NCBI RefSeq assembly: GCF_017901135.1
Contig: NZ_CP072801.1
Coordinates: forward strand, 4,220,844 to 4,284,843
Direction of reading: 5' to 3'
Source of the DNA: Thiothrix litoralis
Lineage (GTDB): Bacteria > Pseudomonadota > Gammaproteobacteria > Thiotrichales > Thiotrichaceae
Length of the DNA stretch: 64,000 bases
Made by a program: the position numbers and the translations under genes. This document shows positions 1 to 9,447 of the stretch, piece by piece (the first letter of the stretch is position 1; the number at the start of each line of letters is the position of its first letter). The notes beneath the pieces were generated by a model, which made no database searches, was not told the origin of the DNA, and saw only the letters and a program-made list of their open reading frames with translations.

Positions 1-1116
1 GTAGCCGATCTTGCCTGCATCTGCCGCCGATTGGATTGGGGAAAGCGGTGGCACGTACCACACCATGGGCAAGGTACGGTATTCCGGGTGCAACGGCAGC
101 GCCAGTTTCCAGTCCATCGCCAGTTTGTAGACCGGGGATTCTTGCGCGGCTTTCAGCACATTGTCGGGGATACCGTCTTGCTTCGCCTGTTCAATCACTT
201 TCGGGTCGAATGGGTCGAGGAAAACGTCCAACTGCTTCTGGTACAAATCCTTTTCGTTCGGGGTGCTGGCGGCGGCTTCAATCTGATCCGCGTCATACAG
301 CAAGACGCCAAGGTAACGGATACGCCCGACACAGGTTTCGGAGCACACGGTCGGCATCCCGGATTCGATGCGTGGGTAGCAGAAAATGCACTTCTCGGAT
401 TTACCAGACTTCCAGTTGTAGTAAATCTTTTTGTAAGGGCAGCCGCTGACGCACATGCGCCAGCCTCGGCATTTGTCTTGGTCGATCAATACAATGCCGT
501 CTTCGTCACGCTTGTAAATCGCCCCACTGGGGCAAGACGCGACACACGCCGGATTCAAGCAATGCTCACACAAACGCGGCAGGGTAAACATGAAGGTGTT
601 TTCAAATTCACCGTAAATGTCCGCCTGAATCTGGTCGAAGTTTTTATCCTTACGGCGTTTGGAAAATTCCGTGCCGAGGATTTCTTCCCAGTTGGGCCCC
701 CACTCGATCTTGTCCATGCGCTGCCCGGAAATCAGCGAGCGCGGGCGGGCGACCGGTTGATGTTTGCTATCCGGCGCATTGTGCAAGTGTTGGTAATCGA
801 AATCGAACGGCTCGTAATAATCGTCAATTTCCGGCAAATCCGGGTTGGCGAAGATATTCGCCAGTACCCGGAAACGCCCGCCAATGCGTGGCTCAATCTT
901 GCCATCCGCACGGCGTAACCAGCCGCCTTTCCACTTGTCCTGATTTTCCCACTCTTTGGGATAACCGATACCGGGTTTGGTTTCGACGTTGTTGAACCAC
1001 GCGTATTCCATGCCTTCGCGTGACGTCCACACGTTTTTGCAGGTAATGGAACAGGTGTGGCAGCCGATGCATTTGTCTAAATTCAGCACCATGCCGACTT
1101 GGGAACGTATTTTCAT
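1..1116 (-). CDS. narH: respiratory nitrate reductase beta subunit NarH (3' end outside window)
   Basis: NarH is the iron-sulfur subunit that carries electrons from NarI to the NarG molybdenum site on the cytoplasmic face of the membrane. 372 codons are present, and the family is about 510 residues long, so the C-terminus lies beyond the left edge. Ferredoxin-type motifs are visible: C16-x2-C-x2-C-x3-C near the start, then CEHCLNPACVASCP, CRGWRMCVSGCPYK (a Trp inside the motif, as in the NarH 3Fe-4S cluster) and SEKCIFC. The ATG overlaps the narG stop as ATGA, indicating translational coupling. Any narJ and narI should follow to the left. Confidence 0.96.
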   Translation of the reverse strand, partial: MKIRSQVGMVLNLDKCIGCHTCSITCKNVWTSREGMEYAWFNNVETKPGIGYPKEWENQDKWKGGWLRRADGKIEPRIGGRFRVLANIFANPDLPEIDDYYEPFDFDYQHLHNAPDSKHQPVARPRSLISGQRMDKIEWGPNWEEILGTEFSKRRKDKNFDQIQADIYGEFENTFMFTLPRLCEHCLNPACVASCPSGAIYKRDEDGIVLIDQDKCRGWRMCVSGCPYKKIYYNWKSGKSEKCIFCYPRIESGMPTVCSETCVGRIRYLGVLLYDADQIEAAASTPNEKDLYQKQLDVFLDPFDPKVIEQAKQDGIPDNVLKAAQESPVYKLAMDWKLALPLHPEYRTLPMVWYVPPLSPIQSAADAGKIGY

Positions 1117-4100
1117 TTGACTGCCTCCTGAATGGTGTCATTGCCTTCGCCGTCCAGCCAATCGACGTTGGTCATCTTGCGCACAATGACGAATTCATCG
1201 CGGTTAGAACCGACCGTGCCGTAGTAGTTGAAGCCGTAAGCCTGTTGCGCATAGCCGCCAATCATGTGGGTTGGTTTCGGGCAAACACGGGTGACGGAGT
1301 TGTGGATACCGCCGCGTGTGCCGGTAATGGCAGAACCCGGTACGTTCACAATGCGTTCTTGCGCGTGGTACATCATCACCATGCCCGGCATGACCCGCTG
1401 GCTGACGACTGCCCGTGCTGCAATCGCGCCATTGGCGTTGAACAGGTCGATCCAGTCGTTGTCTTCAATGCCCAGTGTTTTGGCATCGTCTTCACTCATC
1501 CACACAATGGGGCCACCGCGTGACAGGGTAAGCATCAGCAGGTTGTCGGTGTAAGTGGAATGGATGCCCCATTTTTGGTGCGGGGTAATCCAGTTCAGTG
1601 CCAGTTCCGGGTTGCCGTTGGACTTTTGGTTGAGCATTGGCTTGATGGTTTTGGTGTTGATCGGCGGGCGATACACCAACAGGCTTTCACCGAAATCACG
1701 CATCCAGTCATGGTCGAGGTAGAACTGTTGCCGCCCCGTCAGGGTACGCCACGGAATCAGCTCGTGAACGTTGGTGTAACCGGCGTTGTATGACACATGC
1801 TCGTCTTCCAAGCCCGACCACGTAGGGCTGGAAATGATCTTGCGCGGTTGTGCCACGATGTCACGGAAGCGGATTTTCTCATCTTCCTTGGGCAGTGCCA
1901 GATGGGTATGGTCGATGCCGGTGATTTTCGACAAGGCTGCCCAGGCTTTCACGGCGACTTGCCCATTGGTTTCAGGCGCAAGGGTGAGGATCATCTCTGC
2001 CGCATCAATCGCGGTATTCAGGCAAGGGCGGCCTTCGCTGGTTCCACTGGTTTGCTGATGGTTGAGCTTGCCGAGCAAGTCAATTTCAGATTCAGTATTC
2101 CAACTGATGCCCTTGTTGGCATTGCCGAGCTTTTCCATCAAGGGGCCAATGGAGGTGAAGCGGGCGTAGGTTTCGGGGTAATTGCGTTCCACCGCAATCA
2201 GGCTTGGGGCGGTTTTGCCGGGAATCAGTTCGCAATCGCCGTTTTTCCAGTCCTTCACGCCCATCGCTTGCCCCAGTTCGGCGGGGGCGTCGTGTAACAG
2301 CGGGAGTGTTACCAGATCGGTTTCGACACCGAGGTGCCCAACGCAGACCCGTGAGTATTCCTTGGCAATGCCTTTGTAGATTTCCCAGTCGCTACGTGCT
2401 TCCCATGCGGGGTCTACGGCGGCGGTCAGCGGGTGGATGAAGGGGTGCATGTCGGAAGTATTCAGGTCGTCCTTTTCATACCATGTCGCGGTAGGCAGTA
2501 CGATGTCGGAATACAAACAGGTGGTGGACATACGGAAGTCGAGCGTCACCAGCAAGTCGAGCTTGCCTTCCTGCATTTCTTCACGCCATTTCACTTCCTG
2601 CGGTTTTGCGCCGCCCATTTCGCCAAGGTCTTTGCCTTGCACGCCGTGCTTGGTTCCCAGTAAATATTTGAGTAGGTATTCATGCCCCTTGCCGGAGGAA
2701 CCCAGCAAGTTGGAACGCCACACAAACAGGTTGCGCGGGAAATTTTGCGGGGAATCCGGGTCTTCTGCCGCAAACGCGATCTTGCCGGATTTGAGGCTGG
2801 CCACGGTGTAATCCGCCGGGGACATGCCAGCATCCTTGGCGGCCTTGGCAATGCGCAGCGGGTTGGTATTGAGCTGCGGTGCTGAAGGCAACCAGCCCAT
2901 GCGTTCTGCCCGCACGTTGTAGTCGATCAGGCTGCCGGGGTATTTGGCAGGGTCGGCTAGCGGCGAGAGAATTTCCTTGATTTCCAGCTTCTCGTAACGC
3001 CACTGGTTGGAGTGGTTGTAGAAGAAGGATGTGCCGTTCATTTGACGCGGTGGGCGGCTCCAGTCCAGACCGAAGGCCAAAGGCAACCAGCCCGGTTGCG
3101 GACGCAGCTTTTCCTGCCCGACGTAATGCGCCCAGCCACCACCGGATTGCCCGACGCAGCCACACATGGCGAGCATATTGATCAGGCCACGGTAGTTCAT
3201 GTCCATGTGATACCAGTGGTTCATGCCCGCGCCGACGATGATCATCGACTTACCCTTGGTTTTGTCGGCGGTATCGGCAAATTCACGCGCAATGCGGATC
3301 ACTTTGTCACGCTGTACGCCGGTAATTGCTTCCTGCCATGCCGGGGTATACGGTGCATTGGCATCGTCAAAGTCCTTGGCGCTGTCGTCGTCGCCCAAGC
3401 CATTGCTGACGCCGTAGTTCGCCATGTTCAGGTCGTAAACGGAGACCAGCACGCCTTCGCTGCCGTCTGCCAGCGTCACTTTGCGGGCTGGCAATTTGTG
3501 CTTGAGGATGTCCTTCAGGGTATTGCCCTTGAAGTAGTCGCTTTGTACCCCACCGAAATACGGCAATGATACTTCCACAACTGCGTCATGACGCTCTTTC
3601 AAGGACAGAGACAGCACGGTGTCTTCGTGGGTCTTGCCATCTTTTTGTTGCAGGTTCCACTGGCTGCTGCCATCCCAGCGGTAGCCGATGGAGCCGTTGG
3701 GGGAGATGATTTCGCCGCTGGCATCGTCAATGGCGACGGTTTTCCAGTCAGGGTTTTTGTTTTCACCCAAGCCTGCTACGAAGTCGCTGGCACGCGCAAA
3801 GCGCCCGGCTTGGTAACTGCCATCGTCACGCGCTTCCAGTAAGACCAGATTCGGCCAGTCGGTGTAACGCCGCACGTAATCGGTGAAATACACGCTGGGC
3901 TTGTCACGGTGGAACTCGGTGAGGATAACGTGTCCGAACGCCATGGCCAGCGCCGCATCCGTACCCTGTTTCGGGTTCAGCCATTGGTCGGCGTGTTTGG
4001 CAACTTCTGCATAGTCCGGGGTAATTGCGACGGTTTTCGTGCCTTTGTAACGTACTTCGGTGAAGAAATGCGCATCCGGGGTACGGGTTTGCGGAACGTT

Positions 4101-4865
4101 GGAACCCCACGCAATAATGTAGCTGCTGTTGTACCAGTCGGCAGATTCCGGTACGTCAGTTTGCTCGCCCCACACCATCGGTGAGGCAGGTGGCAAGTCG
4201 CAATACCAGTCGTAGAAGCTCAAGCACACGCCGCCAACCAGTGACAGGTAACGGCTACCGGCGGCATACGACACCATCGACATCGCCGGGATCGGTGAGA
4301 AACCGATTACGCGGTCAGGGCCGTATTGCTTGGCAGTGTAGACATTGGCAGCAGCGATTAATTCATTCACCTCATCCCAGCTAGAGCGGATGAAACCACC
4401 CAAGCCCCGGCGGGTTTTGTATGCCTTTGCCATGTCCGGGTTTTCAACGATGAATGCCCATGCTTCGACCGGATCAGGGTTTTTGGCTTTGACTTCACGC
4501 CACATTTGCAGCAATTGCTTGCGCATCAGCGGGTATTTGAGGCGATTGGCACTGTACATGTACCACGAAAAACTCGCCCCACGCGGGCAGCCACGCGGCT
4601 CATGGTTCGGCAGGTCAGGGCGGGTGCGTGGGTAATCGGTCTGTTGGGTTTCCCAGGTGACCAGCCCGTTTTTCACGTAAATTTTCCAGCTACACGAGCC
4701 GGTGCAGTTCACGCCGTGGGTGGAACGTACTACTTTGTCGTGCTGCCAGCGTTGGCGGTAGCCGTCTTCCCAGGCACGACTTTCGTCAGTGCTTGCGCCA
4801 TGCCCATTGGAAAATGGGGTGGTGTTGCGTTTAAAGAAATTCAGTCTGTCAATAAAGTGGCTCAT
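1113..4865 (-). CDS. narG: respiratory nitrate reductase alpha subunit NarG
   Basis: This is the catalytic molybdo-bis-MGD subunit reducing nitrate to nitrite. The 1250-residue length is normal for NarG. The N-terminus has the FS0 cluster region HGVNCTGSCSWKIYVKNG (His plus Cys ligands) followed by the conserved WETQQTDYP. The segment with PPASPMVWGEQTDVPESADW matches the Mo-ligand Asp region of NarG. I chose the ATG at 4865 (MSHFIDRLNFF) over an upstream in-frame TTG at 4874, because a GGGGAG ribosome site lies 11 bases before it. That site sits inside the end of the preceding DsrC-like gene, whose stop is only 5 bases upstream, so the two are cotranscribed and probably coupled. Confidence 0.98.
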   Translation of the reverse strand: MSHFIDRLNFFKRNTTPFSNGHGASTDESRAWEDGYRQRWQHDKVVRSTHGVNCTGSCSWKIYVKNGLVTWETQQTDYPRTRPDLPNHEPRGCPRGASFSWYMYSANRLKYPLMRKQLLQMWREVKAKNPDPVEAWAFIVENPDMAKAYKTRRGLGGFIRSSWDEVNELIAAANVYTAKQYGPDRVIGFSPIPAMSMVSYAAGSRYLSLVGGVCLSFYDWYCDLPPASPMVWGEQTDVPESADWYNSSYIIAWGSNVPQTRTPDAHFFTEVRYKGTKTVAITPDYAEVAKHADQWLNPKQGTDAALAMAFGHVILTEFHRDKPSVYFTDYVRRYTDWPNLVLLEARDDGSYQAGRFARASDFVAGLGENKNPDWKTVAIDDASGEIISPNGSIGYRWDGSSQWNLQQKDGKTHEDTVLSLSLKERHDAVVEVSLPYFGGVQSDYFKGNTLKDILKHKLPARKVTLADGSEGVLVSVYDLNMANYGVSNGLGDDDSAKDFDDANAPYTPAWQEAITGVQRDKVIRIAREFADTADKTKGKSMIIVGAGMNHWYHMDMNYRGLINMLAMCGCVGQSGGGWAHYVGQEKLRPQPGWLPLAFGLDWSRPPRQMNGTSFFYNHSNQWRYEKLEIKEILSPLADPAKYPGSLIDYNVRAERMGWLPSAPQLNTNPLRIAKAAKDAGMSPADYTVASLKSGKIAFAAEDPDSPQNFPRNLFVWRSNLLGSSGKGHEYLLKYLLGTKHGVQGKDLGEMGGAKPQEVKWREEMQEGKLDLLVTLDFRMSTTCLYSDIVLPTATWYEKDDLNTSDMHPFIHPLTAAVDPAWEARSDWEIYKGIAKEYSRVCVGHLGVETDLVTLPLLHDAPAELGQAMGVKDWKNGDCELIPGKTAPSLIAVERNYPETYARFTSIGPLMEKLGNANKGISWNTESEIDLLGKLNHQQTSGTSEGRPCLNTAIDAAEMILTLAPETNGQVAVKAWAALSKITGIDHTHLALPKEDEKIRFRDIVAQPRKIISSPTWSGLEDEHVSYNAGYTNVHELIPWRTLTGRQQFYLDHDWMRDFGESLLVYRPPINTKTIKPMLNQKSNGNPELALNWITPHQKWGIHSTYTDNLLMLTLSRGGPIVWMSEDDAKTLGIEDNDWIDLFNANGAIAARAVVSQRVMPGMVMMYHAQERIVNVPGSAITGTRGGIHNSVTRVCPKPTHMIGGYAQQAYGFNYYGTVGSNRDEFVIVRKMTNVDWLDGEGNDTIQEAVK

Positions 4866-4870
4866 GGCAA

Positions 4871-5170
4871 TCAATGCTCCCCTTTGGTTCTACGGATTCC
4901 CGCCAAGCGATTACCCTGCTTTTGTGGGCCGCCTTTGGGGAAAATTTCATGCAAGTAATGGTTGGTGGCGAACTCTTCGCCCCAGGCTTTTTTGAAATGC
5001 TTGAGCATGTCACGCACCGGGGCTTCCACGAAACTTTCGCTCCACTCATCCATGTTCTGGATGTAACCTTCCTGATCGGTGAGGACTTGCTTGCCATCCA
5101 CATCCAGCGCCACGGTATAAATCGCGTAAGGGTTGGTTTGCAGGTTGTCGTCGTATTGTTGAACAGCCAT
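4871..5170 (-). CDS. cysteine-free DsrC/TusE-like protein in the nar operon
   Basis: A 99-residue protein with the DsrC/TusE outline: VDGKQVLTDQEGYIQNMDEWS near the N-terminus corresponds to the family's 'G.. ...D.EGFL.n..dW' block, and HEIFPKGGPQKQGNRLAGI matches the C-terminal 'LFP.GP.KQACK.AG' arm. Both redox cysteines of that arm are gone (Asn and a KGEH end) and the protein contains no Cys at all, so it cannot carry persulfide in the DsrC way. The middle is also shorter than in DsrC. ATG 5170 is preceded by AGGAG. It lies between narK2 (21 bases) and narG (5 bases), so its job is probably linked to nitrate reductase. The family call is from motif reading only. Confidence 0.72.
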   Translation of the reverse strand: MAVQQYDDNLQTNPYAIYTVALDVDGKQVLTDQEGYIQNMDEWSESFVEAPVRDMLKHFKKAWGEEFATNHYLHEIFPKGGPQKQGNRLAGIRRTKGEH

Positions 5171-5191
5171 AACTTATCTCCTGTCGGGTTC

Positions 5192-6799
5192 TTAAGGGTT
5201 CTTGATGTCGCTGCCACTACGCAGGTAGAACCACCAGTTCAGAATCAGGCACAGCGCGTAGAAAATCGCAAAACCGTACATGGCGTTTTCAGGCGTACCC
5301 GCTTTCACTTGTGCACCAATCACGACCGGGGCAATGAACGAGCCGTAAGCCGCGACAGCAGATGTCCAACCCAATACCGGCCCCGCTTGCAAGCGGTCAA
5401 AGATCACCCCAACGGTGCGGAAGGTAGAGCCATTGCCCAAACCCGATGCCGCAAACAGCACCACGAACGTCCACAGGAATGGTTGGAAGAACACTTCAGG
5501 GGTAGCAGATTGGTAAGCCTGCATCATCAAGTAACCCGCATAAGCGGAAGCACCAACCATGACCACGGAAATGATTTGCGTCACAATCGAGCCGCCCACC
5601 TTGTCAGAAATCCAGCCACCGACCGGGCGAATCAACGCGCCGACGAAGGGGCCAATCCATGCATAGGTCAGGGCTGAAGGGCCATTCGGGTTTTTCGCAT
5701 GTACCCACAGTTGGGTAGCTGTATCAAACACGTGGGTATTGCCAAAAATGACCTTGATAGCCAGGGGCAGCGCCATGGAGAAGCCAATGAAAGAGCCGAA
5801 GGTCAGTACATACAGTACGGTCATTGACCACGTGTGCTTGTTGCTGAAAATCGCGAATTGCTTGTTGATGCCAACTTTCATTTCACCAAAGGCGGTCACT
5901 TTCATGATCATCAACATCGCCACAATGATCAGCGGCAAGGCTATCCACATGTTCAGCACGCCCAAGCCGGTAGGTGCTGGCAGGTACAGGTACAAACCAA
6001 CTGCCGTAACGAAGAATGCCAAGCCATACAGCCACAGGATTTTGACGAAAGCAGCCAACGTGCCGCCAATGCTAGGGGAAATCGGCAACAAGTTATTCAT
6101 GCCAAAGAAGCCGAGGAAAGCCAGCGGAACCAAGAACACCAGCCAGATAAAGCCCGCGTTTTGAATCCAAGTGTCAGTGCCCGCCAGAATCTTGCCGAGA
6201 ATCCAGCCAGAGTCTTTGATCAGCGGCATGGAGTCGCCACCCAATGCACCAAACACGCCCATGGTCATGGCCAATGGGATCAGCACTTGCATGGTGGTCA
6301 CACCGAAGTTACCCAAACCAGCATTCAAGCCGAGTGCAGTACCCTGCAAGCGTTTAGGGAAGAAGGTGCTGATATTGGACATGGAACAAGCGAAGTTACC
6401 GCCACCAATCCCGGACAACAGTGCCAGAATCTGGAAAGTTAGCAGCGAGGTTTCCTTGCTTTGCAGCGCAATCCCGGTGCCAATCGCCGGAATCATCAGC
6501 AGTGCGGTGGTCAGGAAGATGGTGTTACGTCCGCCTGCCAGCCGGATGAAGAAAGAGGCCGGAATCCGCAAGGTTGCACCTGCTAACCCGGCAATGGCTG
6601 TCAGGGTGAATAATTCATCATCCTTGAACGGGAAGCCAAGGTTGGACATTTGTACCGTGATAATTCCCCACATCAGCCAGACGGCGAAACCCATCAGCAG
6701 GCTGGGGATCGAAATCCACAAATTACGGTTGGCAATCTTCTTGCCGGTGCTTTCCCAGAACGTGGTGTCTTCCACGTCCCAGTTCTTGATGTCTGTCAT
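5192..6799 (-). CDS. narK: NarK2-type MFS nitrate/nitrite transporter
   Basis: A 535-residue polytopic inner-membrane protein of the nitrate/nitrite porter branch of the major facilitator superfamily. Helix 2 contains GATLRIPASF, with the conserved arginine used for nitrate binding, and NAGLGNFGVTTMQ resembles the nitrate signature. The C-terminal half repeats the pattern (ALIRPVGGWISDKVGG). It is longer than the 425-residue carrier just upstream, because of an extra membrane region in the middle (about residues 240-300). Tandem short and long NarK proteins with different nitrate/proton and nitrate/nitrite exchange roles are common in denitrifiers. ATG 6799 follows CGAGGAA. Confidence 0.93.
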   Translation of the reverse strand: MTDIKNWDVEDTTFWESTGKKIANRNLWISIPSLLMGFAVWLMWGIITVQMSNLGFPFKDDELFTLTAIAGLAGATLRIPASFFIRLAGGRNTIFLTTALLMIPAIGTGIALQSKETSLLTFQILALLSGIGGGNFACSMSNISTFFPKRLQGTALGLNAGLGNFGVTTMQVLIPLAMTMGVFGALGGDSMPLIKDSGWILGKILAGTDTWIQNAGFIWLVFLVPLAFLGFFGMNNLLPISPSIGGTLAAFVKILWLYGLAFFVTAVGLYLYLPAPTGLGVLNMWIALPLIIVAMLMIMKVTAFGEMKVGINKQFAIFSNKHTWSMTVLYVLTFGSFIGFSMALPLAIKVIFGNTHVFDTATQLWVHAKNPNGPSALTYAWIGPFVGALIRPVGGWISDKVGGSIVTQIISVVMVGASAYAGYLMMQAYQSATPEVFFQPFLWTFVVLFAASGLGNGSTFRTVGVIFDRLQAGPVLGWTSAVAAYGSFIAPVVIGAQVKAGTPENAMYGFAIFYALCLILNWWFYLRSGSDIKNP

Positions 6800-6814
6800 A
6801 AAAAGTTCCTCGCA

Positions 6815-8092
6815 TTAAACAGTTGTGGTGAGCGGTGAATCTGAATTTTGTGCACGTGTCAGTTCTTTCTCGGCATGGACAGGTCTGACTTCGGTGAAAT
6901 ACATCCACATCAGTGATACCCATACCACCCCGAACATCAGCATGAATGCGGAAGAGCGGATGCCGGTCAGGTCAACCAGCGCCCCGAACATGATTGGCAT
7001 CAGGAAACCACCCATGCCGCCCGCGAGGCCGACCACGCCGGAAACCACGCCGATATTGTCTGGGTAATCATCCGAGATGTACTTGAAGACCGAGGCTTTG
7101 CCGATGGCAAAGAAAACGCCCAGTGTGAACAGCAGGATGGTGAATACCGTGGGGGTCAGGCCAAAATGGAAAGTAGTCGGGCCACTAATGGTCTGGATGG
7201 TGATGTCACTCTGTGGGTAAGACAGGAAGAACAGGCAAACCAGCGAAACCCACAACACCCACCAGGTCATGGTGTGTGCGCCGAATTTGTCAGAGAAGTA
7301 ACCACCAACCGCCCGCAACAGGCCACCAGGGATACTGAACGCAGCCGCAAGGAAGGCGGCAGTTTTCAGATCAAAGCCGTATTCGCTGACGTAATACTTG
7401 GTCATCCACAAGGCCAGCGCCACATAACCGCCGAACACGATCGAATAATATTGGCTGTAACGCCAAACTCTGGGGTCTTTGAGAGCCGCGAGCTGCTCCT
7501 TGACGCTGACGGATTTTCCAACCTTATGGCTGGTATCCGTGAAGGTGAAAAACCAGAACAGGATGGCCGTCACCAGCATCAGCACCGCGTAGACTTTTGG
7601 AACCATTGTCCAGCCATAGCCGACAACAATGATGGGAGCGAGCAGTTTAGTAATGGCCGCGCCGGTATTGCCTGCGCCGAAAATACCCATTGCCGTCCCT
7701 TGACGTTCCCTAGGGAACCAGCGGGCGCAATAGGCAATACCAACGGTGAACGAGCCGCCTGCAATCCCCACAAACAGACCGATCAAGAGGAACTGCCAGA
7801 ATTGGGTTGCATACGAGATGAGCCAGATGGGAATGACGGTGCAGAGCATCAGGATAAAAAAGACCAGCCGCCCGCCGAACTTATCTGTCCACATACCGAG
7901 TGGCAGACGCGCTAATGAGCCAGTCAGGACGGGCGTCGCGATCAAAATGCCGAACTGGGTTTCGTTCAAACCCAAGGTTGCTTTGATGGGAATGCCGATG
8001 ACGGCAAACATCATCCAGATCATGAAGCACACGGTAAATGCCAGTGTGCTCATGATGACGACCGACCATGCCTTGTATTGTTGCGTTGCCAT
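6815..8092 (-). CDS. narK: NarK1-type MFS nitrate transporter
   Basis: A 425-residue, 12-helix nitrate/nitrite porter and the first gene of the nar operon. The helix 2-3 region has GSLARLPLGMWTDKFGG, with the nitrate-binding Arg, and helix 5 has the nitrate signature GAGNTGAAITKL. The second half has PGGLLRAVGGYFSDKFG. The length is that of single NarK1 modules. ATG 8092 has a GAGGTGAG ribosome site. The stop is 15 bases before narK2. The upstream 311 bases hold the TACCAC-type heptamers described separately, so nitrate control by the neighbouring NarXL is likely. Confidence 0.94.
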   Translation of the reverse strand: MATQQYKAWSVVIMSTLAFTVCFMIWMMFAVIGIPIKATLGLNETQFGILIATPVLTGSLARLPLGMWTDKFGGRLVFFILMLCTVIPIWLISYATQFWQFLLIGLFVGIAGGSFTVGIAYCARWFPRERQGTAMGIFGAGNTGAAITKLLAPIIVVGYGWTMVPKVYAVLMLVTAILFWFFTFTDTSHKVGKSVSVKEQLAALKDPRVWRYSQYYSIVFGGYVALALWMTKYYVSEYGFDLKTAAFLAAAFSIPGGLLRAVGGYFSDKFGAHTMTWWVLWVSLVCLFFLSYPQSDITIQTISGPTTFHFGLTPTVFTILLFTLGVFFAIGKASVFKYISDDYPDNIGVVSGVVGLAGGMGGFLMPIMFGALVDLTGIRSSAFMLMFGVVWVSLMWMYFTEVRPVHAEKELTRAQNSDSPLTTTV

Positions 8093-8403
8093 AACTCACC
8101 TCGTGACGGAACCTTAAGTGGTTTCAAGTTGATTCTATGCCGATAAACGCCTGATTTCAGTGGGGGTAATGGCTGAAAAATGGGTTGAAATACCACTTTA
8201 GTGGTAGTGGTGTTATTCATTAACTTGCTGTTAATAAAGGGTATTTTTTCGTTATTGATTTGCTGCCCCAGTGAGGTGGTACAAAGGTGGTACACCTTCT
8301 TACCCGCTAATACGGGTGGGGGGTATGCCTATACATTCAGGTAAGCTGTGGGCGATGCGGGTTGCGTGCGACAATGCCGTTTTAGTTTTTTCGGGAAGTA
8401 TTC
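8093..8403. promoter_or_regulatory. divergent nar control region
   Basis: 311 bases between narK1 (leftward) and the TehA-type gene (rightward). It holds the TACCAC heptamers at 8191-8206 and 8274-8294, a palindrome AAGGTG-GTA-CACCTT at 8284-8298 that overlaps the second direct repeat, and ACCCG-N6-CGGGT at 8302-8317. I found no good TTGAT-N4-ATCAA FNR box here, which is unusual for a nar promoter. Confidence 0.5.
8191..8206. promoter_or_regulatory. NarL-type 7-2-7 inverted heptamers in the narK1/tehA intergenic region
   Basis: TACCACT-TT-AGTGGTA is a perfect inverted repeat in the 7-2-7 arrangement used by NarL/NarP, close to the TACYYMT heptamer (one mismatch at position 5). Two direct copies of AGGTGGTACA (8274-8283 and 8285-8294, 11 bases apart) put two further TACCACC heptamers on the minus strand. 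NarX/NarL are encoded 1.2 kb to the right. Confidence 0.6.
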
Positions 8404-9441
8404 ATGCTGGATGATGCATCACGGGATCAATCCTTGCGTTGGCTGGAAGGCTTACCGCCGGGGTATTTTGCGCTGGTCATGGCAACGGGCATTCTGGCGA
8501 TTGCCTTTCAGATGATCGGGCAGTTGTGGTTGTATGAGGCGATGTCGGTACTCACCGGGATTTTCTGGGTGGTGTTATTGCTGTTAAGTGCGTGGCGGTT
8601 GCTGCGTTTTCCCCATGCGGTGAAAATTGATTTGCTGAATATCCGCCGGGTTTTTGCCTTTTTTACGTTGGTGGTGGCGACCAATATTGTGGGGATATTA
8701 TTTCACCAGCATGGCTATCCACAGTTGGCGATGGCGTGTTGGGTGATGGCCTTTTTGTCATGGTCAGCTTTGTTGTACCTGAGTTTTAGTGTGCTGACCT
8801 TTTTGACGCATCCGCATACGGTGAATGTGGTGCATGGCGATTGGCTTTCCTCGATTACCGGTACGCAATCGCTGGTGTTGTTGGGGCTTATCATTGCCCC
8901 GGATCTGGGGGAATATGCTGATTACATGCTGGTTGAAGTGCATTTGTTGTGGATGCTGGGGCTGATTTTTTACGGTATTTTCATTACCTTGTTTTGCTAC
9001 CGGATCTTTTTCAAGCGCTTCCAGCCGGAGGATACTTCACCGCTGTTGTGGGTCATTACCGGGGCAGCAGCGGTGGGGACAAATGCGGGGACAGGGTTGC
9101 TGAACGGCGATGTGCATTTGTCATTTTTGCTGGCGTTACACCCCTTTATTGATGGTATGGCCATGCTGATGTGGGCTTGGGCTACTTGGTGGATTCCCAT
9201 GTTGATTATTTTTGGCATCTGGAAGCACTTTGTGCGGCGCTATCCCATAGCTTATGAGCCTGCCATGTGGAGCATGGTGTTCCCGCTGGGTATGTATGCC
9301 GTGGCGAGTTTTCGCTTGGGGCTGGCTGCCGAGTTTCCGCCACTGGGGTGGATTTCGTATCTGATGGTGTGGGTGGCCTTCGCGGTGTGGTGTTTGACGC
9401 TGTTGGGGTGGGGGTATTCGTGGTTTAAGCAAGACCGTTGA
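8404..9441 (+). CDS. TehA/SLAC1-family (TDT) transporter
   Basis: A 345-residue protein with about ten membrane helices and the opening LPPGYFALVMATGILAIA, typical of the tellurite-resistance/dicarboxylate transporter (TDT) family that includes TehA and plant SLAC1 anion channels. The substrate cannot be read from sequence. Members move anions or organic acids and some lie beside nitrogen-oxide genes, so export or uptake of a small anion such as nitrite is a guess from context only. It is divergent from narK1 and its stop lies a few bases ahead of narX, so it probably forms an operon with the nitrate sensor pair. Confidence 0.8.
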   Translation: MLDDASRDQSLRWLEGLPPGYFALVMATGILAIAFQMIGQLWLYEAMSVLTGIFWVVLLLLSAWRLLRFPHAVKIDLLNIRRVFAFFTLVVATNIVGILFHQHGYPQLAMACWVMAFLSWSALLYLSFSVLTFLTHPHTVNVVHGDWLSSITGTQSLVLLGLIIAPDLGEYADYMLVEVHLLWMLGLIFYGIFITLFCYRIFFKRFQPEDTSPLLWVITGAAAVGTNAGTGLLNGDVHLSFLLALHPFIDGMAMLMWAWATWWIPMLIIFGIWKHFVRRYPIAYEPAMWSMVFPLGMYAVASFRLGLAAEFPPLGWISYLMVWVAFAVWCLTLLGWGYSWFKQDR

Positions 9442-9447
9442 GATAGT

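Noticed and set aside
31..918. Plus-strand open frames across narH and narG
   Set aside because: They are complementary-strand shadows caused by the G+C bias of the real minus-strand genes; no family features.
4849..5217. 122-residue lysine/serine-rich reading frame over the DsrC-like gene
   Set aside because: It is a shadow in another frame; the 99-residue frame has the ribosome site and family motifs.
8404..9441. Tellurite resistance as the role of the TehA-type gene
   Set aside because: The family name does not predict substrate; context points to nitrogen-oxide respiration and no tehB is nearby.
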